A DNA stretch of 64,000 nucleotides from Ruminococcus sp. YE71 (GTDB lineage: Bacteria; Bacillota; Clostridia; Oscillospirales; Ruminococcaceae): positions 1-64,000 of the forward strand of contig NZ_FPIR01000009.1 in NCBI RefSeq assembly GCF_900119155.1. Reading direction: 5' to 3'. The notes below the pieces were generated by a model. It did no database searches and had not been told where the DNA came from. It saw only the letters and a program-made list of their open reading frames with translations. The position numbers were made by a program, and so were the translations under genes. Shown in pieces: positions 33,385 to 42,124 of the stretch (positions within the stretch are counted from its first letter, which is position 1; each line of letters begins with the position of its first letter).

Positions 33385-35376
33385 TTGATAAAAGGAATAA
33401 AGTATTCGGCCGCAGCTATATTATTTTTGATATTTCTTGTTTTCTGCGGCGAAACAGCATATACAAGCTTTATTGACAAAGCATTTGATGAGTTTAATTC
33501 TATATATTTTGAAAAAGTATATGAAAATGACGAGATCATCGAAGATTTCGCCGCTCTGACAAAAAAACACGATTGTTATGGATATCTGACGATATATGAC
33601 TACTCTGACGGATATAGCGAAATATACTGCTGTTCCGAAGGTGATACGGAAAGAATAAAGAAAAAGCTCGGAGCCGATAACTGCTCATTCAATACGATAT
33701 TAAACGGTTCATATAAGCTGGTATTTGCGGATATGAGCGATATAGAAAAATATACCGAAAACGACTGTATTATTCAGCAAATACTGATCGACGGAGATGT
33801 AAATGATATATATTCGCTATATAAGGAACTGGATAGTAAATATGAGGTATCATGGGAAGGCACAACGAAAAACTCGGATAAATGTATATATGTCGGTGCG
33901 ATATGTATACTTCTGATACTGCTTCTTGATATATATGATATCATCAATAAGAAACGTAATGTATGTATATCGGTCTCAGTCGGAAATTCGCTTTGCGGTA
34001 TAATATTCAAGGAAGCGGTCAGGGATATCATCATATATACTGCGACAGGTGCATTACTGATATGGGTGTTGTCAGGATATACCGCTGTAGTTCTTATAAA
34101 AGATAAGATATGCATATATCTTGCGGTATTGTTCGCCGCGAATACAGCTTTATATTTATCGTATTATTTTACAAATATATCTTCATCTATAAAGAATGAA
34201 AATGATTCCGATACGATAATGCCGATCAATTATACTCTAAAAGTTATATCCTGCTGTACGCTGATGATCCTTATTATATTTTCGGGAAAGATAAAGACAC
34301 TTAAAAGCCAATATGAATGTGCTGAGAAATTCAATAAATACTTCAGCGGATATTCAAGGGTCGAGCTGAGTGAAAGTCCGTTATGGGTCCGTAAGATAGA
34401 TTCATATATCACCGACACACCTGACAGAGGTTCAAATAATGTAACCAAACTTATCGATCAGGAGTTTGAAGAACAGCTGAGATTCTTTCAGCTCACCGAT
34501 GAACAGAGCGATATCTTTCTTATGAACGGATATAATTTTGAGACAGGCAGCAGAGGACGAAAGATCATTATTGCGTCCGACTGTGCGGATAAATATATAT
34601 CTTCATGCACAGATATCGACCTTTCAGACAAAGATATAACGATCCTTATCCCCGCCAGCTATAACCTTGGAGATCTTCACGCTGCGAAAAAATGGGTGAA
34701 GTATATCAATAAAGAAAATAATAAAAACCTGACGGTCGATGAGAAACACTACTCGTCAGCCAGGTTCATATCGTTTGAATATATATCAGGCGATTCGCTC
34801 ATAAAGGACGATTATATTATAAGCTCGGTCGATTCGCCTATAATCATATATTTCCCGAAAGCGGCAGAATACGGCTTTTTTTATTATCAGTCGATACAGA
34901 CGAATATGAGCAAGAATGACTCAAATCAGCTGATAAAAAATGAAGGTCTTGCATCTTTATTTACCGATATATCGACTGTCGAAACGCTATCAAACGGCTA
35001 TATGAGAAAGCAGTATTCAGAAATAACAACATATCTGATATTGCTCATATCGTGTGCGTTTTATTATCTGACATCTTCGTTATCATTGGTATTTCTTGAT
35101 ATAAAGCTGAACAAAAAAGAAAGAGCTATTTCATACTCAGTTGGAAACAGCATCTTCAGCCGATATGCCGATATTATATTAAAGCTCACGGGTTCGGCGA
35201 TACTTTCGGGGGCAATATCGTTATATATCCTGTACAATATACATCAGTTCAGAGCGGGTATGATCGCAGTTATAATGGCTGAGGTCATCCTTACAGACTT
35301 GCTGATGCTCTCATTCATCGCATATATGAACGAGAAAAGAAATACAATAAAGATACTTAAAGGCGGTGCGCTATGA
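33385..35376 (+). CDS. Bacteriocin-associated integral membrane permease (DUF1430-like), locus 2
   Basis: 663 residues, starting at TTG (33385) with AAGGTGG 7 nt upstream. Same design as the locus 1 permease (655 residues): N-terminal helix, outer domain, helices (about 170-310), second outer domain (about 315-550) and three C-terminal helices. The repeated CISVSVGNSL and AISYSVGNSI segments before helices parallel the duplicated GFSNGK/GFSHGK segments of locus 1. The ATPase gene overlaps its stop (ATGA). The DNA here is visibly more A+T-rich than its neighbours. Confidence 0.83.
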   Translation: MIKGIKYSAAAILFLIFLVFCGETAYTSFIDKAFDEFNSIYFEKVYENDEIIEDFAALTKKHDCYGYLTIYDYSDGYSEIYCCSEGDTERIKKKLGADNCSFNTILNGSYKLVFADMSDIEKYTENDCIIQQILIDGDVNDIYSLYKELDSKYEVSWEGTTKNSDKCIYVGAICILLILLLDIYDIINKKRNVCISVSVGNSLCGIIFKEAVRDIIIYTATGALLIWVLSGYTAVVLIKDKICIYLAVLFAANTALYLSYYFTNISSSIKNENDSDTIMPINYTLKVISCCTLMILIIFSGKIKTLKSQYECAEKFNKYFSGYSRVELSESPLWVRKIDSYITDTPDRGSNNVTKLIDQEFEEQLRFFQLTDEQSDIFLMNGYNFETGSRGRKIIIASDCADKYISSCTDIDLSDKDITILIPASYNLGDLHAAKKWVKYINKENNKNLTVDEKHYSSARFISFEYISGDSLIKDDYIISSVDSPIIIYFPKAAEYGFFYYQSIQTNMSKNDSNQLIKNEGLASLFTDISTVETLSNGYMRKQYSEITTYLILLISCAFYYLTSSLSLVFLDIKLNKKERAISYSVGNSIFSRYADIILKLTGSAILSGAISLYILYNIHQFRAGMIAVIMAEVILTDLLMLSFIAYMNEKRNTIKILKGGAL

Positions 35377-35981
35377 TAGAAGTCAGAAATTTAACAAAGG
35401 TATATGGTGATAATATTATCTTCAACAATGTATCATTCAATATCGAAAACGGCAGTTTTGTTGTATTTTCGGGCAAAAGCGGCTGCGGTAAAACCACAAT
35501 GCTCAATATGATAGGCGGTCTGGAAAAGCCCACATCGGGTCATATCATAGTAGACGGCACGGATATCACAAAAAACAAGAGAAAGATCGAATATCTCAGA
35601 CAAAAAACGGGTTTTCTGTTTCAGAATTTCGCTCTTATCGATAACAAGACTGTAAAGAAAAACCTTGAGATCATCGCCCGAAAGAATCGTACTGACAAAA
35701 CTGTGGATGATGTTCTCAATGAAGTTTCCATGCTCGACAAAAGAGATTCGATGGTCTACACTTTATCGGGCGGCGAACAGCAGCGGGTCGCACTTGCACG
35801 TCTTCTGTTTAAAAAATGTGAGATAGTTTTTGCGGATGAACCTACGGGTTCTTTAGACAAAGAAAACGCCGAAATAGTGATACGGCTTCTGAAAAAAATG
35901 AATAAAGACGGTAAAACCGTTATAATGGTGACTCATGATGAGGAACTCAAATCGATCGGAGATAACATAATCAACCTGTAA
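35373..35981 (+). CDS. ABC transporter ATPase of bacteriocin-type locus 2
   Basis: 202 residues with Walker A GKSGCGKTT, Q-loop FLFQNFAL, signature LSGGEQQR, Walker B IVFADEPTGSLD and switch VTHDEE. A LolD/MacB-type ATPase closely parallel to the one at 16719. Translationally coupled to the permease. Confidence 0.9.
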   Translation: MIEVRNLTKVYGDNIIFNNVSFNIENGSFVVFSGKSGCGKTTMLNMIGGLEKPTSGHIIVDGTDITKNKRKIEYLRQKTGFLFQNFALIDNKTVKKNLEIIARKNRTDKTVDDVLNEVSMLDKRDSMVYTLSGGEQQRVALARLLFKKCEIVFADEPTGSLDKENAEIVIRLLKKMNKDGKTVIMVTHDEELKSIGDNIINL

Positions 35982-36083
35982 GTATACCGTTCGCAGCATA
36001 TTTCTCCGCGATTTGTAAGCCTCACGATGATGACATCGATACTCGCAAATCCCATAAATATTAGACTTATCCATAAAAATTGC

Positions 36084-36112
36084 TTGACAAATCAGAGAAC
36101 AAGTGATACAAT
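36084..36112 (+). promoter_or_regulatory. Promoter upstream of the ATP-grasp operon
   Basis: TTGACA (36084-36089), 17-nt spacer, TACAAT (36107-36112). A terminator lies between it and the first gene. Confidence 0.75.
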
Positions 36113-36133
36113 AATAACATCAAAAAGCAAAAA

Positions 36134-36171
36134 GCAATGGCGCTTCTCCGTGATCGGAGCAAGCGCCTTTT
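36134..36171 (+). terminator. Terminator/attenuator in the ATP-grasp operon leader
   Basis: Hairpin with arms GGCGCTTCTCCG and CGGAGCAAGCGCC followed by TTTTTTG. It begins about 15 nt after the predicted start from the 36084 promoter. It may end the upstream ABC operon, attenuate the ATP-grasp operon, or both. Confidence 0.8.
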
Positions 36172-36213
36172 TTGTTTTATCCGATAAACTATTGACGATA
36201 GGAGTGATAAAAA

Positions 36214-37545
36214 ATGACACAGACAAAGCAGTTCACAAAGGCAGTGGGCAATGCAAATGAGATCAATGAGCTTCTCAGAAGATATGGTGTGAAGTTCGGC
36301 ATATACAAAAACGGCGTGTTCAATGAGCAGTTTTTTCCGTTCGATCCTATCCCCCGAGTCATTTCGGCAGAGGATTTTCAGGGTATTGAAAAGGGACTTG
36401 TTCAGCGTGTAAACGCCCTGAATGAGTTCCTTTTTGATATTTACCACGAAAAAAATATCGTGCGCGACGGGGTGATCCCCGAGGATTTCATCTACATTTC
36501 GAAGGGCTATCTTGCCGAATGTGAGGGCATCACGCCGAAAAACAAAGTCTACAGCCACATCTCGGGCATCGACCTCGTGCAGGCAAAGGACGGCGAGTGG
36601 TACATTTTAGAGGATAATCTGCGCATCCCTTCGGGGGCGTCCTATCCGCTTATCGCGAGGGAGCTGACCCGTATCGCCGCGCCTCAGGCATTTGAGGAAA
36701 ATGCCGTGGTCGATAACCGCGGCTATGCTGAGCTGTTAAAGGAAACCATGGAAAATGCAAACTGCGGCGGCATCAGGGCGATCCTCACCCCCGGGCGGTA
36801 CAACGCGGCGTATTTCGAGCATTCCTACCTTGCCGAACACACCGACTCGGTGCTGGTTCAGAACGACGAGCTGTTCGTTGAGGACAACATCCTCTACCAC
36901 CGCACATATTCTGGCGGGAAAACGAGGATAGGCGTGCTGTACCGCCGTATCGCGGACGAATATCTCGACCCGCTGACATTCTATCCCGAGTCGCTCATCG
37001 GCATCCCGAACCTGATGGAAGCCTACCGAAGCGGAAACGTCGGCATCATCAACGCTCCAGGAAACGGCGTGGCGGACGACAAGGGCATATACTATTTCGT
37101 GCCGAAGATGATAAAATATTATCTCGGCGAGGAACCGATACTCAAGAACGCGCCGACCTACCTGCCCTTCTACGAGGAGGATATGAAATATGTCATGGAG
37201 CATCTCGACACGCTGGTCATCAAGGACGTTGCGGAAGCAGGCGGCTACGGGGTCGTGTTCGGCAGCGACCTTACAAAAGAAAAACTGGAGGAATTCCGCA
37301 GAACGATCATCGCAGAGCCCCGCCGTTTTATTGCGCAGGAGGTCATCGACTTCCTCGACCTGCCTATACTCGACAACGGCGAGACCGTCATGCGCAAGGC
37401 AGACCTGAGGGCCTTCGTGCTTTCGGGAGAAACAACAAGGGTCTGGGCTTCGGGACTCACAAGGTTCTCGCGCAACCCCGATTCATTCGTCGTCAACTCA
37501 TCACAAGGAGGAGGATTCAAAGACACATGGGTACTATCTCGTTAG
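36214..37545 (+). CDS. Circularly permuted ATP-grasp protein (COG2308 type)
   Basis: 443 residues. The N-terminal half carries GIDLVQAKDGEWYILEDN and RIPSGASYPL, family landmarks of circularly permuted type 2 ATP-grasps; the C-terminal half has IKDVAEAGGYGVVFG and VMRKADLRAFVL. These proteins are predicted to form amide bonds using ATP, possibly making or tagging small peptides (proposal by Iyer, Aravind and colleagues). GGAGTG precedes the ATG. First of five tightly packed genes; the next starts 19 nt before this stop. Confidence 0.9.
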   Translation: MTQTKQFTKAVGNANEINELLRRYGVKFGIYKNGVFNEQFFPFDPIPRVISAEDFQGIEKGLVQRVNALNEFLFDIYHEKNIVRDGVIPEDFIYISKGYLAECEGITPKNKVYSHISGIDLVQAKDGEWYILEDNLRIPSGASYPLIARELTRIAAPQAFEENAVVDNRGYAELLKETMENANCGGIRAILTPGRYNAAYFEHSYLAEHTDSVLVQNDELFVEDNILYHRTYSGGKTRIGVLYRRIADEYLDPLTFYPESLIGIPNLMEAYRSGNVGIINAPGNGVADDKGIYYFVPKMIKYYLGEEPILKNAPTYLPFYEEDMKYVMEHLDTLVIKDVAEAGGYGVVFGSDLTKEKLEEFRRTIIAEPRRFIAQEVIDFLDLPILDNGETVMRKADLRAFVLSGETTRVWASGLTRFSRNPDSFVVNSSQGGGFKDTWVLSR

Positions 37546-38228
37546 AACACAGCGACCGCCTTTACTGGCTGGGCCGCTATACCGAAAGATTTTTCACAAC
37601 ATTAAAAGCGCTGGGCAGGCAGTATGACAGGATGCTCGGCAAACAGCACGGCTACACCGAATATCTCGAATGCTTCGGGCTGACCGACATCTACACGGAC
37701 AACAGGGACTTCATTCGCAGTCTGCTTTTTGATACGAACAACGCTCACTCCGCGGCGTACAGCTTAGAACGCGCCTACGACAACGGCATCGTCCTTCGCG
37801 AGGAGATCTCCACCGACTCGCTGTCCTTCCTGCAAATGGCGAAGGACACCCTCTCAAAGGCGGAACAGAGCGGTAATGTCAGGCTGGCGCTGCTGCCGCT
37901 GGAGGACATCGTCTACAGCTTCTGGGGGAGCGTCAACGAGCATATCTACGACGATGAGATCAGAAACATCATCTACATCGGCAAGACCGTCGAACGGCTC
38001 GACCTGTTCATGCGCATGAAATATCCCTTTTCCACGGTCGAGAAGGAGTTCGTCAGGCTGATGAAAAACCTGAACCGCGTGCCGAAGGGGACCCCCTACC
38101 GCTACAACACTAAGTATCTCTCCGATCTGGTCGAGATACTCGGCACGGAAGAAGATTACAAGCGTGAGACCGAAAAGGCGATCGACAGTCTCGGGCACCT
38201 GTTTGAAAGGCAGGAGGTATTTGCATGA
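37527..38228 (+). CDS. Alpha-E domain protein (DUF403)
   Basis: 233 residues, almost entirely helical, starting with SLEHSDRLYWLGRYTERFF, the typical alpha-E N-terminus. The family is tied to circularly permuted ATP-grasps and transglutaminase-like proteins and has no known catalytic activity. AAGGAGGAGG supports the ATG inside the preceding gene. Its stop overlaps the next start (ATGA). Confidence 0.9.
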   Translation: MGTISLEHSDRLYWLGRYTERFFTTLKALGRQYDRMLGKQHGYTEYLECFGLTDIYTDNRDFIRSLLFDTNNAHSAAYSLERAYDNGIVLREEISTDSLSFLQMAKDTLSKAEQSGNVRLALLPLEDIVYSFWGSVNEHIYDDEIRNIIYIGKTVERLDLFMRMKYPFSTVEKEFVRLMKNLNRVPKGTPYRYNTKYLSDLVEILGTEEDYKRETEKAIDSLGHLFERQEVFA

Positions 38229-38995
38229 AGCACGTGAATTTCTACTACTCGACCAAGCTGACCTTTGACGATTATGTTCACGGCCACAGCTTCGCCCTGC
38301 GCATCATTCCGCCCGAGACCGAAACGCAGCATATCCTGTCGTGCAGCCTGAACATCTCGCCTTATGTTTCCACACAGCAGACGGCCGATGCCTTCGGGAA
38401 CAACGTGACGACGGGCTATCTGAAGGGCGACCACCGCTTTCTCGATTTCGAGATAAAGGGCTCGGCAGAGGTGGATCACACAAAGCACCGCACCGACTAT
38501 ATGCCCTGCTATCTCTATCAGTCCCAGTACACCAAGCCCGATGATGAGCTGAAAACGTTCTATGACAGCATCAGGGGCAAATGCACGGGCACGGTGCAGG
38601 ACAGAGCCGCATATCTCTGCGACTGTCTCTCCGACGTGATAGAGTACGAGAAGGGCTTCACCTCCACGACGACCACTGCGGCGCAGGCGTTTGAACTGAA
38701 AAAAGGCGTATGTCAGGACTTTTCGCACATCCTTATCTCGCTTCTGAGACTGGACGGCATAGCCGCAAGATACATCGCGGGGCTTGCTTTCTGCGACGGC
38801 GAGACACATTCCTGGGTAGAATTTTGGACAGGAGACCACTGGGAGGGCATCGACCCTGCGAACAACTGTCCTGTCAGCGACGATTACCTTGTGATCTCTC
38901 AGGGCAGAGACTTCCGTGACTGCGCCATCGACAGAGGCGTGATGTTCGGAAAATATACGAAGCAGCTCCAGCTCGTGCGCTCGGTGCTGACATAA
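38225..38995 (+). CDS. Transglutaminase-like cysteine protease-fold protein
   Basis: 256 residues. An N-terminal beta domain (about 1-95) precedes a transglutaminase core with the catalytic triad visible: Cys in KKGVCQDFSH, His in GETHSWVEFW and Asp in GIDPANN. It is the third standard member of the ATP-grasp/alpha-E set; members may act as peptidases or amidotransferases. Cytoplasmic, translationally coupled. Confidence 0.9.
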   Translation: MKHVNFYYSTKLTFDDYVHGHSFALRIIPPETETQHILSCSLNISPYVSTQQTADAFGNNVTTGYLKGDHRFLDFEIKGSAEVDHTKHRTDYMPCYLYQSQYTKPDDELKTFYDSIRGKCTGTVQDRAAYLCDCLSDVIEYEKGFTSTTTTAAQAFELKKGVCQDFSHILISLLRLDGIAARYIAGLAFCDGETHSWVEFWTGDHWEGIDPANNCPVSDDYLVISQGRDFRDCAIDRGVMFGKYTKQLQLVRSVLT

Positions 38996-39008
38996 TGGGG
39001 TGTGACCA

Positions 39009-39947
39009 ATGACAGAACGTGTGGCAAGCATTCCGCTTGCAGTGAACGAAGATCTCAACATACAAAAGCGCCGCATACAGAACGGCAGCAGCAAGACCCG
39101 CCTCAGTCTTGTGACAGGCACTCACGGTGATGAGCTTGAGGGGCAGTATCTCACATACATGGTGGGCAGCTACATCGACGAGCACATCGACCTGCTCGAC
39201 GGCATCCTCGACATCTACCCTGCCCTGAACCCGATGGGCATCGACAGCATAACCCGCGGCATACCCATGTTCGACCTGGACATGAACAGGGTCTTCCCCG
39301 GTACGAAAAACGGCACCATGGTCGAGGTGATATGCTCGTCGATCGTTGACGACCTGTCGGGCTCGGACGTGTGCGTCGATGTCCATTCGAGCAACATCTT
39401 CCTCAAAGAGATACCGCAGATACGCATCAGCGTGCCGACTGCGGAAACGCTCGTCCCTTACGCAAAAATGCTGAACGTGGATTTTGTGTGGATACACGAC
39501 GCCGCAACGGTGCTTGAATCGACCCTCGCCCACACCCTCAACAGCAGGGGCACAAAGACCCTTGTGGTGGAGATGGGCGTGGGTATGCGCATCACGAAGG
39601 AGTACTGTCAGCAGCTTTTCGGCGGCGTGCTCAACCTTATGAAGGAGCTCGGGATGTGGAAGGGCGAGACTGCGCCCGTGCGCGAACCCGTTATCTCGGA
39701 AGGGCGCGAGGTCGGCTTCGTCAACTCCGATGCGGCAGGGATATTTGTGCCCTGTGCGAATTTCGGCGACACCGTGAAGCAGGGGGATCATATCGGCGAT
39801 GTGGTCGATCCGCTCACCTCAAAAGTGGTCGAGAAGGTTCAGGCTGTCTGCGACGGGATGATATTCACGCTCCGTGAATATCCCGTGGTCTACGGCGGCT
39901 CACTCCTCGCAAGGATATTACAGCCCGCAGGAGGTGATACCGAATGA
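39009..39947 (+). CDS. AstE/AspA-like zinc deacylase (M14-related)
   Basis: 312 residues of the succinylglutamate desuccinylase/aspartoacylase family. The zinc ligands are intact: His39 and Glu42 in TGTHGDELEG and His126 in VDVHSSN. The DMNRVFPG substrate motif is present, and a C-terminal beta-barrel (about 215-305) resembles a lipoyl-like domain. Such enzymes hydrolyse amide bonds of N-acyl amino acids or small peptides. A gap of 13 nt follows the transglutaminase gene; overlap with the next paralogue is ATGA. Confidence 0.88.
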   Translation: MTERVASIPLAVNEDLNIQKRRIQNGSSKTRLSLVTGTHGDELEGQYLTYMVGSYIDEHIDLLDGILDIYPALNPMGIDSITRGIPMFDLDMNRVFPGTKNGTMVEVICSSIVDDLSGSDVCVDVHSSNIFLKEIPQIRISVPTAETLVPYAKMLNVDFVWIHDAATVLESTLAHTLNSRGTKTLVVEMGVGMRITKEYCQQLFGGVLNLMKELGMWKGETAPVREPVISEGREVGFVNSDAAGIFVPCANFGDTVKQGDHIGDVVDPLTSKVVEKVQAVCDGMIFTLREYPVVYGGSLLARILQPAGGDTE

Positions 39948-40867
39948 AAAAGAAGATTCTTTTTTCGCTCAGATCGCCTTATCGCGAACAGCTCGACATT
40001 ATCGGCTTCTGTTTCGGACACGGCAAAAAGGCGCTTGCGATAGTGGGTGCCATGCGAGGAAACGAAGTCCAGCAGATGTATGTCTGCTCACGGATGGTGC
40101 AGGCGCTCAAAAAGCTCGAAAGCGAGGGCAGGCTCACTGAGGACACCGAGATACTTGTGGTGCCCTGCGTGAATTACTACTCCATGAATATCGGCAAGCG
40201 CTTCTGGGCGATGGACAACACCGACATCAACAGGATGTTCCCCGGCTATGACCTCGGCGAGACTACACAGCGCATTGCCGACGGCGTTTTCAGCAAATTG
40301 CAGGGGTATGAGTACGGCATTCAGCTGGCGAGTTTCTACCAGCCGGGTATTTTCCTGCCCCACGTCAAGATGATGGACACGGGCTTCACCGACCCCGAGA
40401 TAATGAAGGATTTCGGGCTGGAGTTCGGCATCGTCCGCAAGCCCCGTCCCTACGACACCACCACCCTCAACTACAACTGGCAGGTGTGGGAGACCAAGGC
40501 GTTCTCGGTCTACGCCAACGCCACCGACGAGATAGACGTAAAGGCCGCAGATGAGGCGGTAAATGCGATACTCCGCTTCATGAACAACCGCGGCATCGTC
40601 ACTGCCAAAACGCCCCCCGGATATATCACCGAGATACTGAAAGAGGGGAAAACGAAGCAGATACAATCCGAAGCGGCGGGGCTGTTTTTCAGAACGGCAG
40701 AGATCGGCAAAACTGTTGAGCACGGTGATGTGCTGGGCATGATATACGACCCGCTCGACGGTGAGCTTGTCGCCGAGATCAGAACGCCCGTTTCGGGGAC
40801 GGTATATTTTGCCTACAACAGTCCGCTGATAAACGCAAAGACCGTGTGCTTCAAGATAATCAAGTGA
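39944..40867 (+). CDS. AstE/AspA-like paralogue lacking zinc-binding histidines
   Basis: 307 residues, same fold and order as the previous gene, including NTDINRMFPG and the C-terminal barrel. The HGxE motif reads AMRGNE, so Arg38 replaces the His, and the second His position reads QLASFY (Ala129 by alignment to the neighbour). Only the Glu ligand remains, so zinc hydrolase activity is unlikely in the usual form. It may be a pseudoenzyme subunit pairing with its neighbour, or use different chemistry. Last gene of the operon. Confidence 0.85.
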   Translation: MKKKILFSLRSPYREQLDIIGFCFGHGKKALAIVGAMRGNEVQQMYVCSRMVQALKKLESEGRLTEDTEILVVPCVNYYSMNIGKRFWAMDNTDINRMFPGYDLGETTQRIADGVFSKLQGYEYGIQLASFYQPGIFLPHVKMMDTGFTDPEIMKDFGLEFGIVRKPRPYDTTTLNYNWQVWETKAFSVYANATDEIDVKAADEAVNAILRFMNNRGIVTAKTPPGYITEILKEGKTKQIQSEAAGLFFRTAEIGKTVEHGDVLGMIYDPLDGELVAEIRTPVSGTVYFAYNSPLINAKTVCFKIIK

Positions 40868-40887
40868 CGAACAGACCTGTCTGACGC

Positions 40888-41814
40888 CTAAAAGAATGAA
40901 AGCTGGTCGTCCGTCCAGCGCTCCTGAACAGCCCGATGAATGACCTCGCCCTCCTGCAAATTCCCCGCAAGCAGGGGCGACTTCGGGTCATGAAGCCGCA
41001 TATTCCGCCGAACGTTCCCGATGTTGTAGTTTGCGTAGCAATAGCGGCAAAGATGTCCGCAGGTGTCGTATGCGCCGATGTCCGTCCCGAGGACGCAGGC
41101 ACATTCGGCTCTCTGCGACTTTTTCTTCGGCACGTTCAGGCGGGAGCCTATCGCAGTTTCAAAGGTCTGCTGTGTCATACAGCCGCCGCAGTCCACGCCG
41201 CAGGGCGCAAGTTCGGTGCCCTCGGCGCAGGCTTTGATGGTGATGCCGTAACGTCTGCCGATCTCCGCAAACGTCCTGCCGATGGTGATACGCTCCTGAG
41301 GTGCCACCGTCCGAGCCTGCGGAAAGTTCCGCTTTACCTTTTCGTAGAGGTCGATGAAGCTGATGACGCAGACATTCGTGAAGCCCGAAAGGGTGCGGCA
41401 CATCTGCCCGAAGTCGGCGATGTGGCGTTCAAGGTTGTAGGTGCTGTCGATGAATATCGGGTCGTAACGCCAGCCCACGCAGTCAATTCCGACCGCCTTT
41501 GAAAGCGCGATGAAGTCCTGCATGACCGTTTCCTTCGGCGGAACGTTCGGCTCGACATCCCTGCCGTAGGGCGTGATGGTGACGAACCAATACTGATGAA
41601 ACGCTTTCAGCTCGTCAAGGTGTTTCAGCATCGGCGCGGGGTTCTTCGTGCAGAACGCAAGGCAGTCCACCACTTCGGGGTCAAGCTCGTACCGCGTGAC
41701 CCAATCGGGGCGGTAAGGGTTGCGCACCAGCACGAAACCTGCCCGTATCCTGTTCATGAACCACTCGGAATAAAATGCAGGGATATCCGTCCTCATGCCC
41801 GTGTTGATTATCAT
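40888..41814 (-). CDS. DUF1848 protein (radical-SAM-like cysteine cluster)
   Basis: 308 residues of the DUF1848 family, related to SplB-type photolyase-like radical SAM folds. It starts IINTGMRTDIPAFYSEW and has two Cys clusters: PCGVDCGGC, and near the C-terminus DTCGHLCRYCYANY, which could hold an iron-sulfur cluster. The role is undefined in the family. It is convergent with the ATP-grasp operon, 21 nt apart, and has its own promoter. Confidence 0.85.
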   Translation of the reverse strand: MIINTGMRTDIPAFYSEWFMNRIRAGFVLVRNPYRPDWVTRYELDPEVVDCLAFCTKNPAPMLKHLDELKAFHQYWFVTITPYGRDVEPNVPPKETVMQDFIALSKAVGIDCVGWRYDPIFIDSTYNLERHIADFGQMCRTLSGFTNVCVISFIDLYEKVKRNFPQARTVAPQERITIGRTFAEIGRRYGITIKACAEGTELAPCGVDCGGCMTQQTFETAIGSRLNVPKKKSQRAECACVLGTDIGAYDTCGHLCRYCYANYNIGNVRRNMRLHDPKSPLLAGNLQEGEVIHRAVQERWTDDQLSFF

Positions 41815-41904
41815 GTTTTCACCGCCCTTTTCTCTTTTCCCGACGTTTGCGGAGCTGTCGGAGATGCTCCGTCAGGTTGTTCGGGATCGTACAGGTCTTC
41901 TGTT

Positions 41905-41933
41905 ATTATACCACACTGCCGTCAAAAACGCAA
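41905..41933 (-). promoter_or_regulatory. Promoter of the DUF1848 gene
   Basis: On the minus strand TTGCGT (41928-41933), 17-nt spacer, TATAAT (41905-41910). Confidence 0.6.
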
Positions 41934-41947
41934 ATTTCCGAAATAAA

Positions 41948-41990
41948 AGGCTATGTCTTCCGCGAAACCACGGATGACATAGCCTTTTTA
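41948..41990. terminator. Bidirectional terminator-like hairpin between divergent genes
   Basis: Arms AGGCTATGTC and GACATAGCCT with T-runs on both sides. It lies between divergently read genes, so its target is unclear. The rest of 41815-42124 shows no gene. Confidence 0.7.
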
Positions 41991-42124
41991 TCGTGTTATG
42001 TGACGCCTGAGCTCGGAAGAGGGTTTTGCAAAAGATCAAGTGTGTCAATAAAAAATTTTCCGAATCCGATATGCACATAAAAAACACATAATTGCCTGTA
42101 ATGATATATCGTGAGGTGAGGTCT

